Positions 27,702 to 35,747 of a DNA stretch of 39,707 bases are shown here, piece after piece; the stretch's first letter is position 1, and each line of letters opens with the position of its first letter. The notes below the pieces were generated by a model. The model worked only from the letters and a program-made list of their open reading frames with translations, ran no database searches and was not told the DNA's origin. Both the position numbers and the translations under genes were made by a program. The stretch is from positions 1-39,707 of the forward strand of contig JBBKWG010000057.1 of NCBI GenBank assembly GCA_037968835.1, in the 5' to 3' direction. Source of the stretch: JBBKWG01 sp037968835 (GTDB lineage: Bacteria > Pseudomonadota > Alphaproteobacteria > Rhodobacterales > Rhodobacteraceae).

Positions 27702-28675
27702 ACCCACAGATTGCCATGATTGTAATCACCGACGATACTTTCGAAACGTGCCGTCGGTCGACTGAATACCTCTCGCTACAGACAATTGTCGATAAAGTTG
27801 AATTGGTCGTCGTTTGCCCTTCCTCAAGTCGATTGGAGGCAGATACTGCGTTGCTCGAAAGTTTTGGCACGCACCGGATCGTAGAAGTTGGTCAGTCAGT
27901 ATCGACCGGTCAGATGTTGGCAGCAGGTGTAAGGTCGGCCGAAAGCCCATATGTGTTCTACGTCGAAGAACACAACTTTCCACCGCCTGAAACGGCGGAG
28001 CGTGTGTTGGCCTTTATTGCAGAAGGCAACAAAGTCGCAGTGGGTCTTTCAATGCGTCCAGCCAATCCGGGACTCGTTGCTTGGGCGCACCTATACGGAC
28101 AGTTCGGTCACGCAGTCTCGCCAATCGAGAGCGGCGAAGTCGTCCGATTGGGAGGGCATCACGCCGTCTACAGCCGCGAAATCTTGCTCGACTACGGTCA
28201 CGAGTTGAAAGATCTGTTGGATAACGAGGCTGTTCTGCACGAAGAATTGCTCCATCGCGGTGTGAAGCTTTTCATTTTCGGCGGCGTTGTTGTGCCGCAT
28301 GTTCAAGTTTCTGACTTCCGAACTTACCTGCGCCACGAATATATCGCTCAAAGAATTTTTGGGTCAGCCCGCGCTTCGGTACTTGGTTGGACGCCGCTTA
28401 GACGACTTGTATATGTTCTCGGCTCGCCTCTCATCCCATTCTTGCGAACGTGGCGCGTCTTGGTGAACATCCGCAGGACGGGGCGTAACCGTGAACTTCT
28501 CCCACAAATAATACCGGTGGTTGTCGCGGGGAATATCGCGGGAGCGATAGGTGAGGCGATGGGATATGTCTTCGGATCCCGCCCGAAAGACGTGTCCGAT
28601 CGACTGGAGATTGAACTCGACCGCTACGCATTCGTGAACAAAACCGATCGCGAAAGGCCAAAGGTCCCGAGCTGA
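27698..28675 (+). CDS. Glycosyltransferase family 2-like protein, E-E-H variant (paralogue 2)
   Basis: 325 residues from a GTG overlapping the GMC stop, with GGAGG upstream. It shares with the protein at 19971-20945 the E-E-H-N-F-P motif (90-95, at the DxD position), the block G-H-H-A-V-Y-S-R-E-I-L-L-D-Y-G-x-x-L (about 148-166), a L-L-H-R-G element, and C-terminal G-E-A-M-G-Y-V-F-G. The N-terminal strand pattern (A-M-I-V-I-T-D-D) is GT-A-like but lacks the V-V-D-D-G-S block. Either a divergent transferase with altered metal dependence or a non-catalytic relative. Translational coupling to the GMC oxidoreductase suggests the two act on the same glycan or intermediate. Confidence 0.68.
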   Translation: MNPQIAMIVITDDTFETCRRSTEYLSLQTIVDKVELVVVCPSSSRLEADTALLESFGTHRIVEVGQSVSTGQMLAAGVRSAESPYVFYVEEHNFPPPETAERVLAFIAEGNKVAVGLSMRPANPGLVAWAHLYGQFGHAVSPIESGEVVRLGGHHAVYSREILLDYGHELKDLLDNEAVLHEELLHRGVKLFIFGGVVVPHVQVSDFRTYLRHEYIAQRIFGSARASVLGWTPLRRLVYVLGSPLIPFLRTWRVLVNIRRTGRNRELLPQIIPVVVAGNIAGAIGEAMGYVFGSRPKDVSDRLEIELDRYAFVNKTDRERPKVPS

Positions 28676-28678
28676 CAG

Positions 28679-28698
28679 AAATCACCGTGTGATTTTTT
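28679..28698 (+). terminator. Rho-independent-type terminator after the glycan operon
   Basis: A perfect 7-bp stem (AAATCAC / GTGATTT) with a 3-base CGT loop begins 4 bases after the last stop of the fusion-GMC-GT operon and ends in a run of six T (three in the stem, three beyond). The stem is AT-rich, so strength is uncertain. It marks the right edge of the island; the following 250 bp to the LLM gene hold only unconvincing short frames. Confidence 0.5.
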
Positions 28699-28946
28699 CA
28701 ACCCAACAGCGGCAATTAATCAGCAGCGCTTGTTCGACTGTTGCCGGATTGACAACTACGCTCACTTGGTCTCTGCGATACGGTCCGAAAAGTCGCGCCG
28801 CGAAATCCGACGTTCCCGTTCGGGCGGTTTTTGGCAGATCAACAAACTTGCTGACGCATGCTACGCGATTCACGAACGTCCGAACTGATGTGATTTTCCT
28901 CGGCAGGCCAACGCCATCAAATTCGGCTCTGGGCTGGTTTCAGATG

Positions 28947-29966
28947 CTACGCCGCCTCAGATTGCCGTTGGAGTCCTGTCAGCACCTCCGCTGCAATCCC
29001 GAATGATTTTATCCGGGCGGTGGGATCGTGGATCATCCCGGTAACCATCAGTTCGTCCGGCCGATATGTACTGATCAGATCGCGAAGTCTGTCGCCGATT
29101 GTCTCGGGTGAACCCGTTGCCGAACATGAAAGGGCTGCGTCCACCTGCGCGAGCAACTGCGCCGGGACCTCAGCGTTAATATCATGTGTCGGGGCGGGCA
29201 ACTTGCCAGGCATTCCAGAGCGGAGTCGCGCAAAGGCCAGCGTCTGGGAAGTGCGAAGAAACGCGGCTTCTTCGTCGGGATTCGCGGCGCAGACTCCGAC
29301 GGCCATCATGAAGTACGGTTTTGCCAGCCATTGAGAGGGTCGGAAAGTCTTGCGATATATCGAAATGGCTTCGTCGAGCATCGCCGGGGCGAAATGCGAG
29401 GCAAAGGCGTATGGAAGGCCGAGGTGCGCGGCCAGTTGAGCACCGTAAAGGCTAGATCCCAAGATCCAGACGGGTACATGCGTTCCGGTTCCGGGAATGG
29501 CACGAACGCGGTCCGTTTCGGCGGCATCATCAAAATAGCCGAGGAGTTCAACCACATCGTTCGGAAAGCTTTCCTCCTGCTCCATGTGGCGCCGAAGGGC
29601 GCGCGCAGTTGCCATATCTGTTCCGGGAGCTCGTCCTAGTCCAAGATCAATTCGTCCCGGATAGAGCGTCTCAAGCGTTCCGAATTGCTCTGCAACGACT
29701 AGCGGCGCATGGTTCGGCAGCATGATGCCGCCAGCCCCGACACGCATGGTTTTAGTTGCTCCGGCGACGTGCCCGATGACGAGGGCCGTTGCCGCACTCG
29801 CAATGCCGGACATGTTGTGATGTTCAGCGAGCCAGTAGCGATGATATCCCAAGCGCTCGGCAGCGCGGGCAAGCTCGACCGTGTTGGCCAGTGCATCGGC
29901 GGCGGTTTTGCCTTCAGGGACGGGCGAGAGATCGAGAAGCGAATAGTGCTGAATGTGATTGTCCAT
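28947..29966 (-). CDS. LLM-class flavin-dependent oxidoreductase (luciferase-like monooxygenase)
   Basis: 339 residues from the ATG at 29966, where homology begins (S-L-L-D-L-S-P-V-P-E-G); a TTG 12 codons upstream is possible. The fold follows bacterial luciferase-like enzymes: W-L-A-E-H-H-N near 45-52, R-V-G-A-G-G-I-M-L-P-N-H near 74-85, and V-W-I-L-G-S-S near 165. Such proteins use reduced FMN and oxygen; many in this subgroup have no known substrate. It is downstream of and on the same strand as the LysR regulator, about 395 bp away, and converges on the glycan operon. Confidence 0.85.
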   Translation of the reverse strand: MDNHIQHYSLLDLSPVPEGKTAADALANTVELARAAERLGYHRYWLAEHHNMSGIASAATALVIGHVAGATKTMRVGAGGIMLPNHAPLVVAEQFGTLETLYPGRIDLGLGRAPGTDMATARALRRHMEQEESFPNDVVELLGYFDDAAETDRVRAIPGTGTHVPVWILGSSLYGAQLAAHLGLPYAFASHFAPAMLDEAISIYRKTFRPSQWLAKPYFMMAVGVCAANPDEEAAFLRTSQTLAFARLRSGMPGKLPAPTHDINAEVPAQLLAQVDAALSCSATGSPETIGDRLRDLISTYRPDELMVTGMIHDPTARIKSFGIAAEVLTGLQRQSEAA

Positions 29967-30360
29967 GCCTTGGTAGTTAATCCCGGAGCCCCGTCCGTCC
30001 AAGTGATCATGCTGCCGCTACGGTAAATCAACCGATAAAGTCTTCGACTCCAAAGCTAACAAACGGAGAACTCGCTCGAACATGCAAACCCCCATTGTTC
30101 CGCGTCTGAACTCCAGTTGGGCATTGCGCAATAGCAAGACTGTTAACGACCACGCTGATGATATGACCGCTCGCAATTGTATGAAACTTCTAAGAGTTTC
30201 ATCCTTTTGAGACCAAATCGCTGACGACAGCGATGGGAAAAGTCTCGTTGCATTCGAACGTCCGGAATGAAGGGCCGAACTCCAGCATCCAGCTAGCAGC
30301 GGACTCTCCAGAAGCTTGGAAACCATGGCGTGTCGGCGCGCTAGGTCGCCGTGAATTCGG
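29967..30360. other. Intergenic region between LysR gene and LLM gene
   Basis: About 390 bases without a convincing gene. The only structure noticed is a small perfect inverted repeat at 30181-30202 (ATGAAACT, 6-base loop, AGTTTCAT) followed by CCTTTTGAG, which could be a weak terminator but has few G/C pairs. A minus-strand frame across 30018-30326 has low-complexity composition, no ribosome site and no recognisable motif. Promoter of the LLM gene presumably lies here. Confidence 0.4.
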
Positions 30361-31245
30361 CTACTTGAAGGTTGCAGCGTAACGTGGCGCGAAGAACTTG
30401 GTGAAAGCCTTCACCTCTGGGCGTCTGTAAGCTTCCGGCGCGATCAGCATCATATTTTGCTTGGACAACTCGTCGATATTGCCGAAGCAGCGGATCAGCC
30501 CATCGTCAGAGTCAGCCAGTCTCACATTGATCAGTCCCAATCCATGGCCCGCCCTGACGGATGCTCGCATCAGGTCTAACTCTCTGAAGGACATGATTAT
30601 CTGATCCGGCGACACGTGGCGCACAAGCCAGTTGTGTAAGTCGCTTGGTACCTCGTCGTGCTCGAAAGTTAGAAACCGATGGCCCTGAAGGTGGTCTACG
30701 GAATTTGGCAAACCGAACTTCTCAGCATAGCTTTGTCCTCCAAACAGGGCCCATCGTGCGGTGCTGATTGATCGGCAGATAAGATTTTTGTCCGGCTCGC
30801 TACTTGCAATTCGCAGTGCAATATCGGCCTCGCCTTCGGAGAGGTTCAGGACTTTAACGCTGGGAATGAATTCGAATGCAACACCCGGATTCAAGGCGAT
30901 AAATTCGCTGAATATATTCATCGATCGGACCGAGAAATCCCCTGGTGCGGTGATGCGGATGGGGCGTCGGACAGCCAGTTCCCGTATTCTGCTGTTAAAG
31001 TTTCCGGTAGCTTCTTCAATTGCTTCCGCCAGCGGATAAAGACTTCGCGCTGCAGCCGTTGGCTTGAACCCCCGCGTATCGCGTTCAAACAAGATGAGCC
31101 CGGTCGCGCTTTCCAGTGCGTCGACGCGCCGCGCGACCGTGGGTTGGGCGATTCCGAGTTTGCGCGACGCGGCCAACGTCGAGCCTTCTCTGACCACCGC
31201 CAGAAAGACGCGAACGTCTGACCAGTTCTGAAGCTCGTTCTTCAT
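30361..31245 (-). CDS. LysR-family transcriptional regulator
   Basis: 294 residues from the ATG at 31245; a longer open frame upstream does not look like protein of this family. N-terminal winged helix-turn-helix (about 5-64) with F-L-A-V-V-R-E-G-S-T-L-A-A-S-R-K-L-G-I-A-Q-P-T-V-A-R-R, followed by a LysR substrate-binding domain (about 90-290). The subgroup without an obvious co-inducer motif resembles single-gene regulators of oxidoreductases. Target unknown: the LLM gene downstream on the same strand and the divergent small gene are the nearest candidates. Confidence 0.88.
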   Translation of the reverse strand: MKNELQNWSDVRVFLAVVREGSTLAASRKLGIAQPTVARRVDALESATGLILFERDTRGFKPTAAARSLYPLAEAIEEATGNFNSRIRELAVRRPIRITAPGDFSVRSMNIFSEFIALNPGVAFEFIPSVKVLNLSEGEADIALRIASSEPDKNLICRSISTARWALFGGQSYAEKFGLPNSVDHLQGHRFLTFEHDEVPSDLHNWLVRHVSPDQIIMSFRELDLMRASVRAGHGLGLINVRLADSDDGLIRCFGNIDELSKQNMMLIAPEAYRRPEVKAFTKFFAPRYAATFK

Positions 31246-31338
31246 TAATGCAGAACAGCACAATGCCAAACACGATACTAGATGCTTCGGGCGGCAGGTA
31301 TTTTCGGAGTCGAAACATAAACCCAGAGAGACCTTTCC

Positions 31339-31563
31339 ATGACCACCATTCCTTTCCCACGACCCTCGATCTGGAGCCGCTTTCAAGATTTCTGCAAAGC
31401 CTTAGTGCCTTCGCAAGTCGCCGCACCTCCACTGGACAACTCGCAGAATGATGCTCTAGTCAGACGAGATTTCATCAATGAGATGCTGGATAGAAGTCCC
31501 GACGCATTCCAAAGCGAACTGGATATCCAACACATGGCGCGTCTTTACCGCTGCAGGTTTTGA
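31339..31563 (+). CDS. Small hypothetical protein
   Basis: 74 residues. N-terminal P-F-P-R-P-S-I-W-S-R-F, then D-F-I-N-E-M-L-D-R-S-P-D-A-F-Q-S-E and a C-terminal M-A-R-L-Y-R-C-R-F. I associate short proteins ending in this kind of block with Rhodobacterales genomes, but cannot name a function. The ATG has a purine-rich AGAGAG about 8 bases upstream. Divergent from the LysR gene with a 93-bp gap, so it could share a control region. The coherent acidic and aromatic C-terminal block argues for a real gene rather than chance. Confidence 0.55.
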   Translation: MTTIPFPRPSIWSRFQDFCKALVPSQVAAPPLDNSQNDALVRRDFINEMLDRSPDAFQSELDIQHMARLYRCRF

Positions 31564-31722
31564 CTCTCCCGGCCGCTTAGAACTGGCGAGACGCGCCGAG
31601 AATTCCGCTTCAATCGCGACCCTATCGCCCCGTTCGCCACCTGGTTTGGAAGCCATTCAGAGGTGCCGGGGCTGATCGAGAAAGGCCGACTGTGATTTGC
31701 TCTCACCGACCGATCCGCTACG

Positions 31723-32904
31723 ATGTCAATCAATAGAGTGCAGATTGCAGGCAGCGCCGTGAGCATCACAAGACGTCATTTTGGGTTTGGCATTGCGGCA
31801 TTCGGCCTGGCTGCCTGTAGCAACGCTACTCCGCTTTCGGTCGACCGGGATCGTACAATAGGGCCGAATGCGGATCTTCGACCTGTGCCTAACGCGGGAT
31901 ACGATACCTGGGTCGCCGCGTTTCGCGCGCGCGCTGGCGGCTACGGACTGTCAGACGCGACTGTCTCGGCGGGGTTTCGCGGTGCTGGTTATCTGCCCGG
32001 AGTCGTCACGCGCGACCGAAACCAGACAGAATTTGCCCGCAGCCTGGAGGACTACCTGTCAATCGCGGCCTCCGATGAACGCGTCGCCAAGGGCCGCGCC
32101 GCCTTCGCCCGTCACAGCGCTACGCTAAGTGCGGTCGAGACCAAGTACGGCGTCGACTCCCGGATTGTCGCGGCGATCTGGGGGCTCGAGAGCTTCTACG
32201 GCGAACGACGGGGGGATGTGCCGGTCGTATCCGCTACCTCTACGCTTGCCTACGACGGGCGGCGCGGTGCGTTCTTTGAAAAGCAACTCGTCGCCGCTCT
32301 CAGGATCCTGCAGAACGGCGATATAACTGCAGATCGGATGACCGGCAGTTGGGCTGGTGCGATGGGACACACACAGTTCATTCCCACCTCCTATCAGTCC
32401 TATGCGGTCGATTTTACCGGTGACGGGCGCCGCGACATATGGTCGGACGATCCCAGCGACGCGCTCGCCTCGACTGCCGCCTATCTCGCACAAAACGGTT
32501 GGACTCGGGGAATGACTTGGGGCGCAGAGTCCGGCGCCGGCGCACCGACAGGAAATGTGATTCAGCCCCAGCCGGGCGGCCCTCTCTTCGTCGTCACGAG
32601 CAATTTTCGAGCGATCAAGCGCTACAACAACTCGGATGCCTACGCCATCGGCGTGGGGCACCTGGCGGACCGTATCGGTGGAGCCGGCCCACTGCGCGGA
32701 AGCTTTCCACCTGATGCCAATGGTCTGACCAGGCAAGACCGTATTGCGCTTCAGGAACGTCTGACCGCCAGAGGATTCAATACGGACGGCACCGACGGCG
32801 TAATCGGTCCCGACACCCGCAGAGCCATCAGCGCCTACCAGTCCAGTCGCGGCCAACGCGCAACGGGCGAAGCGTCGTTGCAGTTACTTCGAGATCTCAG
32901 ATAG
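31723..32904 (+). CDS. Lytic murein transglycosylase (MltB-type) with peptidoglycan-binding domain, lipoprotein
   Basis: 393 residues. The N-terminus has a twin-arginine-like T-R-R-H-F-G-F-G (16-23) and a lipobox ending L-A-A-C with C32 as the lipidated cysteine, so it is probably a Tat-exported or Sec-exported lipoprotein. The SLT_2/MltB catalytic domain (about 58-325) has the glutamate E156 in W-G-L-E-S-F-Y-G and later G-A-M-G-H-T-Q-F-I-P-T-S-Y. A peptidoglycan-binding domain (about 335-393) has L-Q-x-R-L-x-x-x-G-F and D-G-V-I-G-P-D-T-R-R-A-I. It cleaves glycan strands to 1,6-anhydro products in the periplasm. The true start may be the GTG 12 codons in. Confidence 0.9.
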   Translation: MSINRVQIAGSAVSITRRHFGFGIAAFGLAACSNATPLSVDRDRTIGPNADLRPVPNAGYDTWVAAFRARAGGYGLSDATVSAGFRGAGYLPGVVTRDRNQTEFARSLEDYLSIAASDERVAKGRAAFARHSATLSAVETKYGVDSRIVAAIWGLESFYGERRGDVPVVSATSTLAYDGRRGAFFEKQLVAALRILQNGDITADRMTGSWAGAMGHTQFIPTSYQSYAVDFTGDGRRDIWSDDPSDALASTAAYLAQNGWTRGMTWGAESGAGAPTGNVIQPQPGGPLFVVTSNFRAIKRYNNSDAYAIGVGHLADRIGGAGPLRGSFPPDANGLTRQDRIALQERLTARGFNTDGTDGVIGPDTRRAISAYQSSRGQRATGEASLQLLRDLR

Positions 32905-33412
32905 TGCCATTGCCATCGGCTGTTCTAGGGGTCGTCCGGCACCCGAAAGCAGACATCCCGCTTGACCCCAAAACCCCAATGAAATAGTCACTCGGATGCC
33001 AAGCGGGCGTTGTGTAATGGTAAGACCTCAGCCTTCCAAGCAGGTGGTTTAAGTTGCACCCCCGTTGCGCGGGGTTGCTAAGAGTTTCAATTTGTAAGAG
33101 ATTTTATTGCGCAGCGTTGCGTTTGCCAAGGCTCACCGTGACCTACGCCAGAAAGCTTTCACCTGCGAAATCCGGGACCGACTAGTACTGGGACGTCGAG
33201 ATCAGGGGCGTCGTGCCCTTCGTCGGCAAGCGTTCGAAGACCTCGTACTTTCAGAGGGATGTCGGCGTTAAGAACAAACGCGTATTGATCGGTCGCCATC
33301 CGATCATCTCTGCGGCAGCGCGACAGACGGCTCTTGGACTCGCGCTCGAAATGGGGCGCGGGGCAGGGTGCCAGATACACGCTTTCTTTTCGACAAACAT
33401 GTGCGGGACTAG
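32905..33412. other. Intergenic region containing the tRNA relic
   Basis: About 500 bases. Apart from the degenerate tRNA-Gly at 33003-33069, a G/C-rich inverted repeat (CCCC and GGGG around 33057-33075) follows the relic. The stretch 33100-33412 has short frames on both strands with no ribosome site or recognisable motif; it looks like decayed sequence leading into the damaged TetR gene. Confidence 0.4.
33003..33069 (+). pseudogene. Degenerate tRNA-Gly(TCC)
   Basis: The 5' half reads like a normal tRNA-Gly(TCC): acceptor strand GCGGGCG (33003-33009), a D-arm containing TAATGGTAA, and anticodon stem and loop TCAGC-CTTCCAA with anticodon TCC. The 3' half is broken: the anticodon stem has a mismatch, no TTCGA T-loop is present, and the expected CGCCCGC acceptor strand is replaced by a CCCGTTGC segment that pairs poorly. 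No CCA. It is most simply a decayed tRNA copy, possibly left by integration or duplication at a tRNA-Gly gene. Confidence 0.55.
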
Positions 33413-34042
33413 TTGCGCCTGCCGCTCGACGAGATTTCCAAGTTGATGGTGGCGAAACGACATGGAACGATCCGGTCTGCCTGCACTGCCGCGCATAGAG
33501 AGTGTTCGATGGTGTCCGCTTTGGATAAGGGCGCGTTCTTTCACCATTTCAAAACGAAAGAGGCGCTCGGCGTCGCGGCGGCGAACCATTGGACCGAGAC
33601 GACCGGTGCGCTCTTTGCCGGAGCGCCGTATCACGTGCTGGACAATCCATTGGACCGCGTTCTAGCCTATCTCGACTTCCGCAAGTCCATCATCGGTGGC
33701 AAGACCTTTGAATACACTTGCCTCGTCGGCACAATGACGCAAGAGGTTCACGACTCTGCCCCTGCCATCCGCGACGCCTGCGCCGAAAGCATTTTCGGTC
33801 ATGCCGCCACGCTCGAAGCGGACATCTCGTCGGCAATGAGAGCGCGTGGCATTGCGGCCGAATGGGCTGCTGAAAGTCTTGCCCGTCACACTCAGGCCGT
33901 CCTTCAGGGTGCGTTCATCCTGGCCAAGGCGTCGGGCGATCCCGACATGGCCCGCGAGAGCATTGATCACCTGATCCGCTATATCGAACTACTCTTTGAT
34001 CAACCACGCATCGAAGCACCAATACGCAAAGGAGACGCACCA
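33413..34042 (+). pseudogene. TetR/AcrR regulator with degenerate N-terminus, no stop before VOC gene
   Basis: Residues 39-210 of this frame look like a TetR regulator: K-G-A-F-F-H-H-F-K-T-K-E-A-L at 39-52 is the end of the helix-turn-helix, and the ligand domain follows through R-Y-I-E-L-L-F. The first 37 residues, where helices 1-3 of the DNA-binding domain should be, do not resemble the family in any of the three frames I read, and the start would be a TTG just after a TAG without a ribosome site. No stop separates it from the VOC gene, so the frame runs on. Most likely a damaged repressor; a read-through fusion product is possible but its DNA binding would be doubtful. Confidence 0.6.
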
Positions 34043-34816
34043 ATGACCAATCGTGAAGGCACCCCCATCTGGTATGAGCTGATGACGCACGATCCCGATG
34101 CGGCTCAGAAATTTTACAAACGTGTAATGGGATGGAAGTTTGAAGCAATGCCCGGCGGGCCAGAGGTTGATTACCGCATGGCCTCAGCCAAAAACGGGAC
34201 CGTAGCTGGTTTGATGCGCACGCCCGAACATGCGCATGCCATGCAGAATATGTGGTTTGTCTATTTCGGAGTGGACGACGTCGATGCCTCTGCCGAGAGG
34301 GTCAAGTCGCTCGGCGGCAGGATCGATATTGAACCAACCGATATTCCCGGGGTCGGGCGTTTCGCCTTTTGCAGCGATCCCCAAGGGGCAAACTTCTACC
34401 TGATGCGGGGACGCAGCGACGAGGACAGCACTGCGTTCGCGCCAATGAAGCACGGCCATGGCTGCTGGAACGAACTGGTCACGTCCGACCAGAAGTCGGC
34501 GCTCTACTTCTACAGTAAACTGTTCGGTTGGGAGCACGGCGGCGCGATGCCGATGGGGCCTGCCGGTGATTACACCTTTATTAACCACAATGGCGGGATG
34601 ATCGGTGCGGTGATGGATGCACCGGAGAAAGACGCCAAGTCGTTCTGGAATTTTGCGATGCAGGTCGCTGACATCGACAAGGCCAAGGCGGCTGTGGAGA
34701 AAGCGGGCGGTACCATCCGAATGGGGCCGACTGAACTGCCGGATAACAGCGGCTGGCTGATCCAGACGGAGGATCCGCAAGGCGCAAAGATCATGTTCGT
34801 TGGCGAAAGGAAGTAG
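34043..34816 (+). CDS. VOC-family protein with two glyoxalase-like domains
   Basis: 257 residues from the ATG at 34043, which has AAAGGAG 8 bases upstream and is the sensible start although the frame is open further 5'. Two vicinal-oxygen-chelate modules (about 5-120 and 135-255) each begin with W-[YN]-E-L-[MV]-T and contain F-Y-x-[KR]-[LV]-x-G-W. VOC proteins include glyoxalase, dioxygenase and resistance-type enzymes; this two-domain type is usually annotated only as VOC family. Adjacent TetR remnant suggests it was once under substrate-responsive control. Ends before a strong hairpin. Confidence 0.85.
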   Translation: MTNREGTPIWYELMTHDPDAAQKFYKRVMGWKFEAMPGGPEVDYRMASAKNGTVAGLMRTPEHAHAMQNMWFVYFGVDDVDASAERVKSLGGRIDIEPTDIPGVGRFAFCSDPQGANFYLMRGRSDEDSTAFAPMKHGHGCWNELVTSDQKSALYFYSKLFGWEHGGAMPMGPAGDYTFINHNGGMIGAVMDAPEKDAKSFWNFAMQVADIDKAKAAVEKAGGTIRMGPTELPDNSGWLIQTEDPQGAKIMFVGERK

Positions 34817-34848
34817 GCTGTGTATCTTGAAGCGTGCAGACTTCAGCC

Positions 34849-34881
34849 TGATCCGAAGCGAATAAACGCCGCTTCGGATCA
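34849..34881 (+). terminator. Hairpin terminator after VOC gene
   Basis: A perfect 12-bp inverted repeat (TGATCCGAAGCG at 34849-34860, CGCTTCGGATCA at 34870-34881) with a 9-base loop lies 33 bp after the VOC stop. The following TTTG is a short T tract. Shape and place fit an intrinsic terminator, perhaps bidirectional. Confidence 0.6.
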
Positions 34882-35747
34882 TTTGTGCAGTTCTGGCTCG
34901 GAGCAGTCTTTTGCTTTGGGACGCAGCAATGTCAGCTCTTCCGAGATCGCGTACGGCAATGAACCCGTGCGAGTTGCTCGTAAATTCGGCGTTTAGCGCA
35001 TTTGGCTCAGTGGCTCGATATATAGGAGCTCCGGTCGAATGGCGATCGATATGATCGAGGGTAGATGGGGTATGCTAGTCGTCGGATGAATCCACGGCTT
35101 CGAGGTGTCTGGCAACAACGGCCATATTGCACATTATGCGCCTATGGCGGATTGCGAACTTTCTCTGCGCCTGCGAAATCCCGGCCCGCTCCTTGGATAG
35201 TCCGACATTGACTGCGTTTTCGTCGTCAATGCGTTTCTTTCTCTCTTGGCGACCGCGTTTCTCCCGGTTGAGGTCAGACCGGGGGGATTCATGAGACTCC
35301 GTGCCGACGGCCCGAACCTTGATCTCGTCCAATGAGTGGCGGCCATTGCCCACTTTGACGTCCAGGACGATCAATTCCATCCGGTGCGTCCCGGCAGCGC
35401 GTCTATGCTGTAGGTAGTGACACGATGCCCCAAGTTAGATTCCTAAATGCACCCCGAATATGCTACAATTGATGCTAGGCGCCATTTCGAACGCGTCCGA
35501 CGATTATTCCTGCAAAATCTGTACAGCCCCTTGCGGCAGGCACGCACGGGAATGATCGGCAGATCCAGTTAGGGAAATGACAAGATTCTGACAAGCGGTT
35601 GAGGCTCTGGAAGGTGACGATCTATCGCATTCTTAGTCGCCATCACATGGTTCCGTTGCAATCCTCGGATAGCCATTGCGGTCTCTATCTGTGGTTTCGA
35701 TCCTGGCACCGGGAAATGGCACCGGCGGCAGGAAGGAGTAGCCGGGG
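34882..35747. other. Long intergenic region upstream of the CadC-like regulator
   Basis: About 870 bases. A minus-strand frame of 101 codons (35075-35380) encodes a charged, Arg/Lys/Glu-rich sequence with no motif I recognise; its ATG lacks a Shine-Dalgarno, so I do not call it a gene. Nothing else but AT-rich stretches near 35440-35480 that could hold the regulator's promoter. Could contain decayed sequence. Confidence 0.4.

Noticed and set aside
28682..28873. Short minus-strand frame between the glycan operon and the LLM gene
   Set aside because: Overlaps the probable terminator, has no motif and no convincing start.
30190..33089. Shared 12-mer CTAAGAGTTTCA at 30190 and about 33078
   Set aside because: A 12-base match is expected by chance many times in a window of this size.
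33374..33460. Possible MerR-like fragment (L-P-L-D-E-I-S-K-L) before the TetR remnant
   Set aside because: Similarity is limited to a few residues and an in-frame TAG interrupts it; could be chance.
35075..35380. 101-codon charged minus-strand frame
   Set aside because: No Shine-Dalgarno, no recognisable motif and ordinary intergenic setting; kept only as a note in the intergenic entry.
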